Shown in pieces: positions 42,808 through 50,943 of a stretch of 64,000 bases of DNA; within the stretch, counting starts at the first letter, position 1, and every line of letters begins with the position of its first letter. The notes beneath the pieces were generated by a model that did no database searches, had not been told where the DNA came from, and was given only the letters and a program-made list of their open reading frames with translations. Both the position numbers and the translations under genes were made by a program. Source of the stretch: Acidobacteriota bacterium (lineage in GTDB: Bacteria > Acidobacteriota > UBA6911 > RPQK01 > JAJDTT01); assembly GCA_028874215.1 (NCBI GenBank), contig JAPPLF010000080.1, positions 83,299-147,298 of the forward strand. Reading direction: 5' to 3'.

Positions 42808-45279
42808 CTACGGCTCCGTTACATTCAATTCGGAACCGGCTGGTATGGGTCCAGGAAGCACTTGTTGCTGACCTGACGGCCATAGCACCTCGACCTGATC
42901 GACCTTTCCGGCTTCGCCGAGCCCGAAGTAGAGCGGCCAGCGACTCTGTGAGAGGTATCCGGACTGGCCGTCCTGCACCTTGGTGTAGGTGGCCGAACCC
43001 GCCCGGACCGTGACCCAGGCGCCGAGCCCGTCGCGGTTCGACCGGGTCCCGGTGAGATTGACTTTGAGGAAATGAATCCGCTTCCGATCAGCCAGGTCGC
43101 TGACCAGGACCATGGGTTCGGAATTGAAATCGTTGGTCACGATGTCAAGGTCCCCGTCGTCATCCAGGTCGAAAATCACCGATGAACGTGAGCCTATGGC
43201 ACCCCAGGCCACGACACGGGTGACTCTGGCGCCCCGGGCCCGGGCCTTTTTGACCAGTTCGTGGTCCTTGTCGGCGCCGAGCACGTCCAGTTCGAACCAG
43301 GGGATGAGGGTCCGGCCGCCGCGCCTGGGTTCCACTCCCAAAATGAATTCGCTGTCCACGAATCTCCGTCCGCGGTCATTCAGCAGCAGACTGTTGATTC
43401 CGTAACGATAGCCGTAGTTCATGCAGGACGTGATGAAGGCGTCATCGAATCCGTCGGCGTTCAGGTCCCCCACGCTCAGTCCCCAGGGCCAGTAGTTCTC
43501 GGCATTGAATCGATCCGACATTTCATTGAAGGCGCCGTCTCCCTGATTGCGGAAGAAGGCGTTTCCCCAGACATGATTCCCGTCGGTGGCCAACATCTGC
43601 TTCTCGGCGATCTCCTCGGGGAAGGGGATCTTTTCCTTCTCGCTGAACGGATCGAGATGCTTCCACATGTCCGTGTGCATGTCGGTCAGATAGAGGTCCA
43701 GGCGCCCGTCGTTCTCGAAGTCGAAGACCTTGATCCCCATGGTTCCCCACGGCGTGGCGGGAAACAGCCGGCGGCTCTTCTTCACGAATCGCCGGCCTTC
43801 GACGTTCTCGTAGTACTGATCGTGGCCCTGCATGTTGGCCAGATAGAGGTCAGGCCACCCATCGTTGTTGGCATCCAGCGGACTGGCGTCGCCCGACCAA
43901 CTCGTATCCTGCAGACCCGCCTGGACGGTGACGTCGACGAACCGGTTTCCTCCCTGGTTCCGGTAGAGGATGCTGGGCTCCGAGAGCGCGTCATTCAGGT
44001 GGCGGTTGAAGGCATCCGGCGTGGAACGAAAGTAGGTATAGGTGGCGCGATCGGTTCCGGTAAAGGAGTCATGGACGACCGTCCTGATTTCGTCCGTCGT
44101 GTAAATGCCGACATTCACCAGGAAGAGGTCCAGGCGGCCGTCGCGGTCGTAGTCGAAGAAGACCGCCGCCGAGGAATGGCCTTTGTACCCGAGGCCGGAC
44201 TCGACGCTGATGTCCTTGAAGACTCCCTTCCCGTCGTTCTCGAACAACACGTTGCCCCCGCGAACGGTGGTGACGTACAGGTCCGCATCGCCGTCATTGT
44301 CGATATCGGCAAAAGACGCGGTCACGCCGATTCGCTCTTTGACACCGACCCCCGCCCGCTCCGTGATGTTCTCGAACCTGCCGCCGCCCAGGTTCTTCCA
44401 GAGTTCATTGCTGCCGGCCTGGCTCACGAAGTAGATGTCATGCCGGCCGTCGCCATCGACATCGGCAATGGCGAGTCCGTTGCCATGGTCGTAATGGGCG
44501 AAAATAAAGGACCTTCCAGCATCGTCGACGATCCGGTTGCGAAAAGTTATGCCCGATTCCCCGACCCGGTCCTCAAACGAAAAATCGTGGAGGACCTGGA
44601 TGCCGCCGGCGCTTTCAAGCTGGGCCTGCCGGCGTTCTTCCAACCACGGGAATTCCTGCCACAGGAGACGTTCCTGCAGCGTTGTCAGGACATCCCTCTT
44701 CAGGGCCTCTCTCTGGCCGGCTGCGTTGCCGTCGTAGAACCCTCGGACATGCCCTTGCGGATCGACCAGCATCCATTTCCCGCTGTGCGCAGGCGCCGTC
44801 CCGGCGAACCCTGAATGTACTCGCTCCAGTACGTCCCGGGAGCCGGTCAGGAAGCTCCACTGTTCCCAGTCCACTCCGGCCGCAGTTGCGTGACTCCGAA
44901 GGACTTCCGGCGAGTCGCGCTCCGGATCGGCCGTAAAGGTGACCAGACGAGTGTCGGCCCAGCCCGGCCGTCTCTTGAGTTCCTTTTGGAGCTTCGCCAG
45001 CGCGGCGGTCTGCGACGCCGCCTGCGGATCGCGGGTGCGAATGAAATCCGCGATCCATGCTTTGCCCAGCAGTTGGTGGGTCCCAAAGGTCCGGGAGAGG
45101 TGATCGGTCAAGGAGAACTCGGGCATACGGCGCAGTACGGGAGGTTGATGGTCTTGCGGGCGGGTTCTCTCGTCGGCCTCCTGGCGCAGGTTCGGCGCGG
45201 CGGACGGAGCCGCCGCCAGACCGAGCCAAACCACTGCCAATATGCCGCCCGCCCTCCTTGCCGAATTTGGTGGGACCAT
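42808..45279 (-). CDS. SCO-like (cysteine-less) domain fused to CRTAC1 propeller + ASPIC/UnbV
   Basis: The 823-aa protein starts at the ATG at 45279 with a signal peptide (GGILAVVWLGLAAAPSAAP). Residues about 50-190 resemble SCO1/SenC copper chaperones (GKAWIADFIRTRDP, GTAPAHSGKWMLVDPQG). The usual CxxxC after the DFIxT strand is absent: Asp and Ala replace the cysteines, although the late His is kept. The rest is an FG-GAP/VCBS propeller (DVDGDGRHDIYF, DIDNDGDADLYV, DYDRDGRLDLFL) with an ASPIC/UnbV end (LGAWVTVRAG, LYFGLGEAGKV). It is probably periplasmic. The domain cannot carry copper the SCO way. An upstream extension to 45567 in frame crosses the palindromic element and is not used. Confidence 0.82.
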   Translation of the reverse strand: MVPPNSARRAGGILAVVWLGLAAAPSAAPNLRQEADERTRPQDHQPPVLRRMPEFSLTDHLSRTFGTHQLLGKAWIADFIRTRDPQAASQTAALAKLQKELKRRPGWADTRLVTFTADPERDSPEVLRSHATAAGVDWEQWSFLTGSRDVLERVHSGFAGTAPAHSGKWMLVDPQGHVRGFYDGNAAGQREALKRDVLTTLQERLLWQEFPWLEERRQAQLESAGGIQVLHDFSFEDRVGESGITFRNRIVDDAGRSFIFAHYDHGNGLAIADVDGDGRHDIYFVSQAGSNELWKNLGGGRFENITERAGVGVKERIGVTASFADIDNDGDADLYVTTVRGGNVLFENDGKGVFKDISVESGLGYKGHSSAAVFFDYDRDGRLDLFLVNVGIYTTDEIRTVVHDSFTGTDRATYTYFRSTPDAFNRHLNDALSEPSILYRNQGGNRFVDVTVQAGLQDTSWSGDASPLDANNDGWPDLYLANMQGHDQYYENVEGRRFVKKSRRLFPATPWGTMGIKVFDFENDGRLDLYLTDMHTDMWKHLDPFSEKEKIPFPEEIAEKQMLATDGNHVWGNAFFRNQGDGAFNEMSDRFNAENYWPWGLSVGDLNADGFDDAFITSCMNYGYRYGINSLLLNDRGRRFVDSEFILGVEPRRGGRTLIPWFELDVLGADKDHELVKKARARGARVTRVVAWGAIGSRSSVIFDLDDDGDLDIVTNDFNSEPMVLVSDLADRKRIHFLKVNLTGTRSNRDGLGAWVTVRAGSATYTKVQDGQSGYLSQSRWPLYFGLGEAGKVDQVEVLWPSGQQQVLPGPIPAGSELNVTEP

Positions 45280-45453
45280 CGCTTCAGCTACGGGGGTTCG
45301 GAGTACCACCCCGTGAAGGGGATAGGATCTTCTTTTTTCGGGAGCCTGGCAAGGCCAACTCCTGCGCGGCGGAGCTTGGTCCATGGCACTTGGACAGCCG
45401 TCACCGAGAAGCCTCTCTGTTCCCTCCGGTGGTATTCTTCTAAGAAAAAGGGG

Positions 45454-45524
45454 GGGCGATTTCCAATCGCCCAGTCTTCGTTGCCAAGTTTGTCGCACCG
45501 GAGATCGGCGGTTAGGAAACCGCC
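45454..45524. repeat. REP-like pair of palindromes
   Basis: Two tight hairpins lie 35 bp apart. GGGCGATT / AATCGCCC with a 3-base loop spans 45454-45472, and GGCGGTT / AACCGCC with a 4-base loop spans 45507-45524. The pair sits in the divergent gap between the SCO-CRTAC1 gene and TPR-C. Such twin palindromes resemble REP/BIME or small MITE-type elements. Other copies would have to be found elsewhere in the genome; I see none in this window. Confidence 0.55.
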
Positions 45525-45548
45525 GCTCCTTTGGGGGAGCTTCTGAGA

Positions 45549-47276
45549 ATGTTTCGGTTCTTCGCAAACGGCAAAGGAGCCTTCCCGGTACCGGCCGGGC
45601 TGACCCTGGCTCTGGTTTTCCTGGGTGTGGCCGGTGTCCATGCCGCAGGCGTACCGGCCGGGCTTCAGGACCCCGCCGCCAGAGATTTGACCCCCGTTCC
45701 TCATCCCGACCTCAATGCCGTCGAGCGGCTGATTCGGGAGCAACTTCAAGCGGAGCGTTCCAAGTTGGCGGCCAAGGTCTCCGCGGTCGAAGTTTCCGAT
45801 TCGGCTCGGGCTGATGCTTTCGGAGGACTGGGGAGGCTTTACCATGCCTATGATTTCACCGAGGCCGCCCGCGCCTGCTACCGGAATGCGCTGGTCCTGA
45901 AGCCGAAGGATTTTCGCTGGGCCTATCTGCTGGGCCGCCTGTTGGAAAGCCAGGGGGACCTGCAGCAGGCTGTCGAGCAATACCGGCGCGCCGCCGGCAT
46001 CGAACCCGAAGATCTTCCGACACTGCTGCATCTGGCCCAGGCGCAACTGAACCTGAATCGCCCGGACCTGGCCGAACCGCTCTTCAAGGAGGCCATCTCC
46101 CGCGACCCGTATCCGTCGTCAGCCTCGGCGTTGGCGGGGCTGGGCAAGATTGCTCTCTCTCGAAACGATCCTGAGGAGGCCATCGAGTACTTCGAATCCG
46201 CCGTCTCGATGCAACCGGACGCCAGCAGCATCCACTATCCGCTGGCCATGGCCTACCGGCAGATCGGGGATCTGGAGAAAGCGCGGGAACATCTCAAGAA
46301 GCGCGGGACCAAGACCCCGGAATATCCGGATCCGCTGATGGAAGAGCTCCGTAAAGTCAGAACGGGCAAGCAGTTTTTTTGGAGTCAGGGCACAGTGGCG
46401 CTGAGCGAAGGACGCTTTGCCGAGGCCGCCGAGGCTTTCCGCCAAATGGTGGCGGCCGATCCCCAGGAGCCGATCGCCCACATGGACCTGGGGACGGCGC
46501 TGCTTCAAATGGGAGACGTGGGCGGAGCCATGGCCAAGTACCAGGAATCGCTCAGGCTCTCGCCGGGCAATCCCCGGCTTCACTACAATCTGGGGTTGGT
46601 CTACACCCTGCGGAAGGCCTATCCGAAGGCTCTCGAGCATTACCGGAACGCCGTCGAACTGGATCCCGGATTCGAGAACGCCCATTTCAATGCGGCGAAT
46701 CTATTGATGAGACTGGGGGCCATGGCGCAGGCCGGGCAGCACTACGGCCGAGTCAATGAACTGAATCCCAGCCACGCGTTTGCCCGATTCATGCAGGCAA
46801 TGACGTTGGTGAAGCTGGGCCGTTTTCAGGCCGCGCGAACGCTTCTCGAAACGAGCCACAAGGCTCTGCCGGAGGACATCGATATCACCCATGCCCTGGC
46901 GCGCCTGCTGGCAGCTTCGCCCCAAAGCACGGTCAACGACGGACGGCTGGCTCTGAAGCTCCTGCAGGGTGTCTTCAAGTCCCAGGACGAAGTGGCTTTC
47001 GAGCATTTGGAGACACTGGCGATGGCCCTGGCAATGAGCGGCCAATTCAATAGAGCTTTGCAGGTCCAGCAGGGAATGATGAACGAAGTCACGCAATCCG
47101 GCCGCGCGGATCTGGCTGCCTTGCTTCAGGAGAATCTGGTTCTTTATCGGAGTGGCCAGCCCTGCCGTAAACCGTGGAGGGCCGACGACCCGATTTTCTC
47201 GCCCGTCCCGGGAGACCTGGCGCCGCTGAAGTCAGCAGGAGAGGGGGCCAATCCATCTCCAGCCCTGACGAATTGA
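45549..47276 (+). CDS. TPR protein with CRxPWxxDDPxFSP tail (TPR-C)
   Basis: The 575-aa protein starts at the ATG at 45549 with a signal peptide (LTLALVFLGVAGVHAAG). It is homologous over its whole length to TPR-A: the PHPDL entry segment, about ten TPRs with YPDPLMEELRKV near the middle, and the C-terminal module (THALARLLAASPQ ... LETLAMALAMSGQF) ending in CRKPWRADDPIFSPV. It probably serves as the scaffold for the second copper/haem set, as TPR-A may for the first. It is convergent with the GH51 gene. Confidence 0.85.
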   Translation: MFRFFANGKGAFPVPAGLTLALVFLGVAGVHAAGVPAGLQDPAARDLTPVPHPDLNAVERLIREQLQAERSKLAAKVSAVEVSDSARADAFGGLGRLYHAYDFTEAARACYRNALVLKPKDFRWAYLLGRLLESQGDLQQAVEQYRRAAGIEPEDLPTLLHLAQAQLNLNRPDLAEPLFKEAISRDPYPSSASALAGLGKIALSRNDPEEAIEYFESAVSMQPDASSIHYPLAMAYRQIGDLEKAREHLKKRGTKTPEYPDPLMEELRKVRTGKQFFWSQGTVALSEGRFAEAAEAFRQMVAADPQEPIAHMDLGTALLQMGDVGGAMAKYQESLRLSPGNPRLHYNLGLVYTLRKAYPKALEHYRNAVELDPGFENAHFNAANLLMRLGAMAQAGQHYGRVNELNPSHAFARFMQAMTLVKLGRFQAARTLLETSHKALPEDIDITHALARLLAASPQSTVNDGRLALKLLQGVFKSQDEVAFEHLETLAMALAMSGQFNRALQVQQGMMNEVTQSGRADLAALLQENLVLYRSGQPCRKPWRADDPIFSPVPGDLAPLKSAGEGANPSPALTN

Positions 47277-47297
47277 CATTTTCGCGCCGGGTCGCCT

Positions 47298-48899
47298 CTA
47301 CGATCCCGTCTCCACCGCCGTAAATCGAACCAGCGTGAGGGAAAACGGCGGGCACGACAAGGTCCACTCTCCACCCTGTCCGCCAACGCTCGCCGCCGCA
47401 GGCCTGACTCGATCCGGCGCCTGAAAGTCATTGAATTCCAATGGTCCGGAGGCGGTCAGTACGGTCGCCGCAGGCTGCAGCCGCCGGGCGCCCTCAAGGT
47501 TCAATCGGACGGTCTGCTCGCGGCTCAGGTGGGGGTTGACGACGGAGACGACGAACTGGCTCGAATCACTGTTCGCGGAAGCCATGATGTCCAGATCGGG
47601 CAGCGAGCGCGTCCTGCCCTCGTCCACAAATCCGAAGCCGCCGATCGTTGCGTCCACCCCGACGACATCCATGTTCATATGGTGTTTGAGCAGATCAAAG
47701 ACATGGAAGGTGGGAGTTCGAACCAGCTTGGGACCCTGGGTCTTAATGACGTTATGAATGATGTTGATGGATTCGGTCAGATGGGCCAGGCGCAGACGTT
47801 TCGCCCTGCGCATGAACCCGTGCAGCATGCGTGCCGCCATGAGTGCGTCGCGCATGGTGTCCGGCTGCATCCAGTCCTTTCCTGAAATCTCCACCGGAAA
47901 GGATTGAACGGGATCGATCTCCTTGTGCCAGGAGCCCCACTCGTCGAGCATGATACCGATGTCCTTGCGGTCCCCGATCCAGCGGTCGATCGATTTGGCC
48001 GCGAGATCAATCACTTCCTGACACCGCTCGACATCGGCCAGCAGGGTGTAGGTGTCGGCGGCTTGGCTTTCGGCGGCAAGAGCCGGCTTCAGGTAGCACT
48101 GAACCGAAATCAGGTCGAACAACTCGAGGCGGTCACGGAGTGCTTTCAGCAGCCTGTCGACCCAGTCGGTGTCCGGTTCCCCGTTGATGATGATCTTGGC
48201 GTCCGTGGCATACTGACGCATGTAGAAACCGTAGCGGCGCACCTGGATGGCGTAGAGTTCGGGCGTCCAGTGATAGCTGGTCTCATTGCCGATGGTCCAG
48301 TACTTGACCCCGTAGGGTTCGAGGTGGCCGTTCTTCCGCCGCAATTCAGCATACTGGGTGTCGTGAATGCCATTGGCGTATTCCATCCAGGCCAGGATCT
48401 CGCTGGGGTCTCCCATCCCGATATTGGTCTGGATGACCGGTTCGGCGCCGATGGCGGCGCACCACCGCAGGAACTCGTCGGTTCCAAAGGAATTAGGTTC
48501 AACCTCCTGCCAGATGTTCATGATGCGGGGCCGTTGAGATCGAGGGCCGATCCCGTCCTTCCAGCGGTAGCTGTCGGCAATGGTCCCCCCCGGCCAGCGA
48601 AACGCGGGAGCGCGGAGTTGGCGATAGGCTTCGATGGTGTCGAGCCGCAAGCCGCCGTCATTGGGGATGTTGGAGTCCTCGCCGACCCAGATGCCGTCGT
48701 AAATGGTCGTGCCGATCATCTCCACCATGTGACCGAAGATCCCGGGAGCGACTGTTCCCCGGCGCTCTGAGGGATTCAGCTTCACTGTGTACTCGGCCCC
48801 GGATTCGCGGCCGCCTGGAGGATTGGAGCCCTGCGCTTGGATGGCGGCGGCCGGTCCGGCGGCCGCCGCGAGAACCAGAGGAAGAAACATTCTCTTCAT
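47298..48899 (-). CDS. Secreted GH51-type alpha-L-arabinofuranosidase
   Basis: The 533-aa protein starts at the ATG at 48899 (MKRMFLPLVLAAAAGPAAA, a signal peptide). It has the GH51 barrel with acid/base Glu206 in WTIGNETSYHW and nucleophile Glu320 in MLDEWGSW, about 114 residues apart as expected. Substrate-side motifs are APAFRWPGGTIADSY and HLTESINIIHNVIKTQG. A beta-rich C-terminal domain follows. It would release arabinose from plant or algal polysaccharide outside the cytoplasm. It lies downstream of the VanZ gene, with 71 bases between them. Confidence 0.92.
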   Translation of the reverse strand: MKRMFLPLVLAAAAGPAAAIQAQGSNPPGGRESGAEYTVKLNPSERRGTVAPGIFGHMVEMIGTTIYDGIWVGEDSNIPNDGGLRLDTIEAYRQLRAPAFRWPGGTIADSYRWKDGIGPRSQRPRIMNIWQEVEPNSFGTDEFLRWCAAIGAEPVIQTNIGMGDPSEILAWMEYANGIHDTQYAELRRKNGHLEPYGVKYWTIGNETSYHWTPELYAIQVRRYGFYMRQYATDAKIIINGEPDTDWVDRLLKALRDRLELFDLISVQCYLKPALAAESQAADTYTLLADVERCQEVIDLAAKSIDRWIGDRKDIGIMLDEWGSWHKEIDPVQSFPVEISGKDWMQPDTMRDALMAARMLHGFMRRAKRLRLAHLTESINIIHNVIKTQGPKLVRTPTFHVFDLLKHHMNMDVVGVDATIGGFGFVDEGRTRSLPDLDIMASANSDSSQFVVSVVNPHLSREQTVRLNLEGARRLQPAATVLTASGPLEFNDFQAPDRVRPAAASVGGQGGEWTLSCPPFSLTLVRFTAVETGS

Positions 48900-48970
48900 T
48901 GCTGCTGCCCGCCTTCCATTTCTCGTGCGTTCCACTCCGGCATATTGCAAATTATTGCGCCCCTTGGTGA

Positions 48971-49327
48971 CTAGAAACGGTTCCGGACCAGACGGTAAGC
49001 TGCCAGGACCAGAGTGATTCCCGCCACGTCCGCCAGCAGGTCTCCAGCGGAGGCGATCCGGCTGGGAACGAAGGACTGATGGATCTCGTCGGTCACCGCA
49101 AAGAGCGTTCCCAGTATTCCGAGCCACACGAGTTGGCGTGTCCGGATTTTCCGCCGCAGTCCTGCGCTTCTTCCCCAGACCAGGGTCAGAGTCAAAAACG
49201 CATACTCGATAAGATGGAGCAGAGGGTTCAGACCCAATCCGGCTCCGGGCAGACGGCTCTGATGAGAAAGGAAGACGATCAGGCCGATGGTGACGAGAGC
49301 CGGAATCCAGTGCAGGACGGTCCCCAC
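48971..49327 (-). CDS. VanZ-family membrane protein
   Basis: The 118-aa protein has four predicted membrane segments and the VanZ signature DEIHQSFVPSR near residues 80-91. VanZ-like proteins are associated with teicoplanin resistance in enterococci, but most environmental members have unknown roles in the envelope. The start is GTG at 49327, 13 bases after the stop of the 56-aa membrane protein. It is the third gene of a small membrane operon. Confidence 0.88.
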   Translation of the reverse strand: MGTVLHWIPALVTIGLIVFLSHQSRLPGAGLGLNPLLHLIEYAFLTLTLVWGRSAGLRRKIRTRQLVWLGILGTLFAVTDEIHQSFVPSRIASAGDLLADVAGITLVLAAYRLVRNRF

Positions 49328-49340
49328 GTCGCCACCGTCG

Positions 49341-49511
49341 CTACCACGGAATCAGCTGCATCAGCCACACGGCCGCCAACGATCCCAGAACCAGATAGGC
49401 CGTCAGGGAGAGGAAATACCGGACCCGGTCGCCCGTATCCTCCTTGTTGATCAAGGCGAAGACCGCGCCGATGCTCAACGCCAGAAGGACCAACCCGGCA
49501 AGGTGGTTCAT
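49341..49511 (-). CDS. Small 56-aa two-helix membrane protein
   Basis: A 56-codon frame runs from the ATG at 49511 to TAG at 49341. Its start overlaps the stop of the DUF6677-like gene by 4 bases (ATGA). The peptide has two hydrophobic helices (LAGLVLLALSIGAVFALI and LTAYLVLGSLAAVWLM) separated by a charged loop (NKEDTGDRVRYF). Coupled start, hydrophobicity and location between two membrane-protein genes argue that it is translated. I do not recognise a family. Confidence 0.65.
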   Translation of the reverse strand: MNHLAGLVLLALSIGAVFALINKEDTGDRVRYFLSLTAYLVLGSLAAVWLMQLIPW

Positions 49512-49870
49512 CGTCGATTCCCCGCCGCGATGTCGTAGCTGTCCAGCACCATCAGCATGTTGAGCAACCCCGCCGTGTAGAGGAAGGTATTGCCGTATTC
49601 ATAGCCGAAAGAATGGATGTTGCCCGCTCCCCAACCGGCCCATTTCCCCAGGAGGTAGGGAAGTCCGATGCTCAGATCGGCGATGAATTTGAGCTTGCCG
49701 AAGAACCCTGGCCCCAAGCCGAATAGGCGGCCCTCCATGGAGAGGCCGAAGACGAACAGGATCATTACGACTGCGAAGAAAAGCAGCCCCCTTGCCCACC
49801 GCCCCTGGAGCAGGTGGCCCGATCCCGGAATCAGCCAAGCGGCCAGACAGAGAGCAATCTTCGTAGGCAC
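49508..49870 (-). CDS. Small multi-pass membrane protein, DUF6677-like
   Basis: The protein of about 120 aa has a characteristic segment AAWLIPGSGHLLQGRWARG followed by three or four hydrophobic helices. This resembles DUF6677-type acidobacterial membrane proteins. The start is uncertain: GTG 49870 gives VPTKIALCLAAW, while TTG 49954 would add 28 residues. Neither has a strong ribosome site. It opens an operon with the 56-aa protein and VanZ. The function is unknown. Confidence 0.65.
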   Translation of the reverse strand: MPTKIALCLAAWLIPGSGHLLQGRWARGLLFFAVVMILFVFGLSMEGRLFGLGPGFFGKLKFIADLSIGLPYLLGKWAGWGAGNIHSFGYEYGNTFLYTAGLLNMLMVLDSYDIAAGNRR

Positions 49871-50006
49871 GCGTGAAGAATAGAAAGAGTCGTCCCGGAG
49901 TTCAAGCCGCCGGATCCAGGCTGTCTGCCCGCCCGGATAGAATGACGGGGACAAGACGCGGGACTTTCACCACGGACTGTTAGAATCCCCCGGTCGAGGA
50001 ATGTTG

Positions 50007-50822
50007 ATGGAAGATCTGTTTGGATTTCGCGGGTGGCATCCGGTTCTGCAGGCCTTGGGTGCGACTGGATTCACCTGGTTCATGACCGCTCTCGGGGCGG
50101 CCCTCGTCTTCGCCGCCAAGGACCTGAACCGCAAGGTCCTGGATGGCATGTTGGGATTCGCGGCGGGGGTGATGATCGCCGCCAGCTATTGGTCCCTACT
50201 GGCCCCGGCCATCGAAATGTCGGAAGGCGGGACCCTGCCGGAATGGTTTCCCGCAGCCACCGGATTTCTGATCGGCGCCTCGTTCCTGTGGTGCGTCGAC
50301 AAGGTGATGCCCCACCTTCACCTGGGATTTCCAAAATCCGAGTCGGAGGGGATCAAGACCACTTGGCACCGGACGAGCCTGTTGATACTGGCCATAACCA
50401 TCCACAATATTCCGGAGGGCTTGGCCGTCGGGGTGGCGTTCGGATCCCTGGGCGTCGATTCGGCCATGACTCTGGGGTCGGCGGTGGCGCTCGCCATCGG
50501 AATCGGACTCCAGAATCTGCCGGAGGGGGTGGCTGTGGCCATGCCGTTGCGCCGGGAGAAGGTCTCCCGCTTGAAGTGTTTCTGGTACGGTCAACTTTCG
50601 GCCGTGGTGGAGCCGGTGGCCGGCGTCCTGGGGGCCGTCCTGGTCTCTCTTTCGCGGCCGTTGCTGCCCTATGCCTTCGGTTTCGCCGCCGGAGCCATGA
50701 TTTTCGTCGTGGTGGAGGAGGTGGTCCCCGAGTCCCAGCGGGCAGGCGACACGGATCTGGCCACCATGGGCGCCATCTTCGGATTCACCGTGATGATGAT
50801 TCTGGACGTGGCCCTGGGCTGA
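50007..50822 (+). CDS. ZIP-family metal transporter
   Basis: The 271-aa protein has eight membrane helices and the two ZIP pore motifs HNIPEGLAVG (helix IV) and QNLPEGVAVA (helix V). The second has Gln in place of the usual His. It should import zinc or a similar divalent cation. ATG 50007 fits GAGGA spacing best; ATG 50001 would add two residues. It is followed by the potassium channel gene after 121 bases. Confidence 0.93.
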   Translation: MEDLFGFRGWHPVLQALGATGFTWFMTALGAALVFAAKDLNRKVLDGMLGFAAGVMIAASYWSLLAPAIEMSEGGTLPEWFPAATGFLIGASFLWCVDKVMPHLHLGFPKSESEGIKTTWHRTSLLILAITIHNIPEGLAVGVAFGSLGVDSAMTLGSAVALAIGIGLQNLPEGVAVAMPLRREKVSRLKCFWYGQLSAVVEPVAGVLGAVLVSLSRPLLPYAFGFAAGAMIFVVVEEVVPESQRAGDTDLATMGAIFGFTVMMILDVALG

Positions 50823-50943
50823 ATGGACGGTCCGCATCGACGGCGGACCCGGCCCGGGAAGGGCCGGAAGCGGCGCCGCACGAGGTTATGGTTTTTCGCC
50901 CGGCTCGGAATCGCCCTCCCTCTGAATCCCGGTCTGGAGGAAT

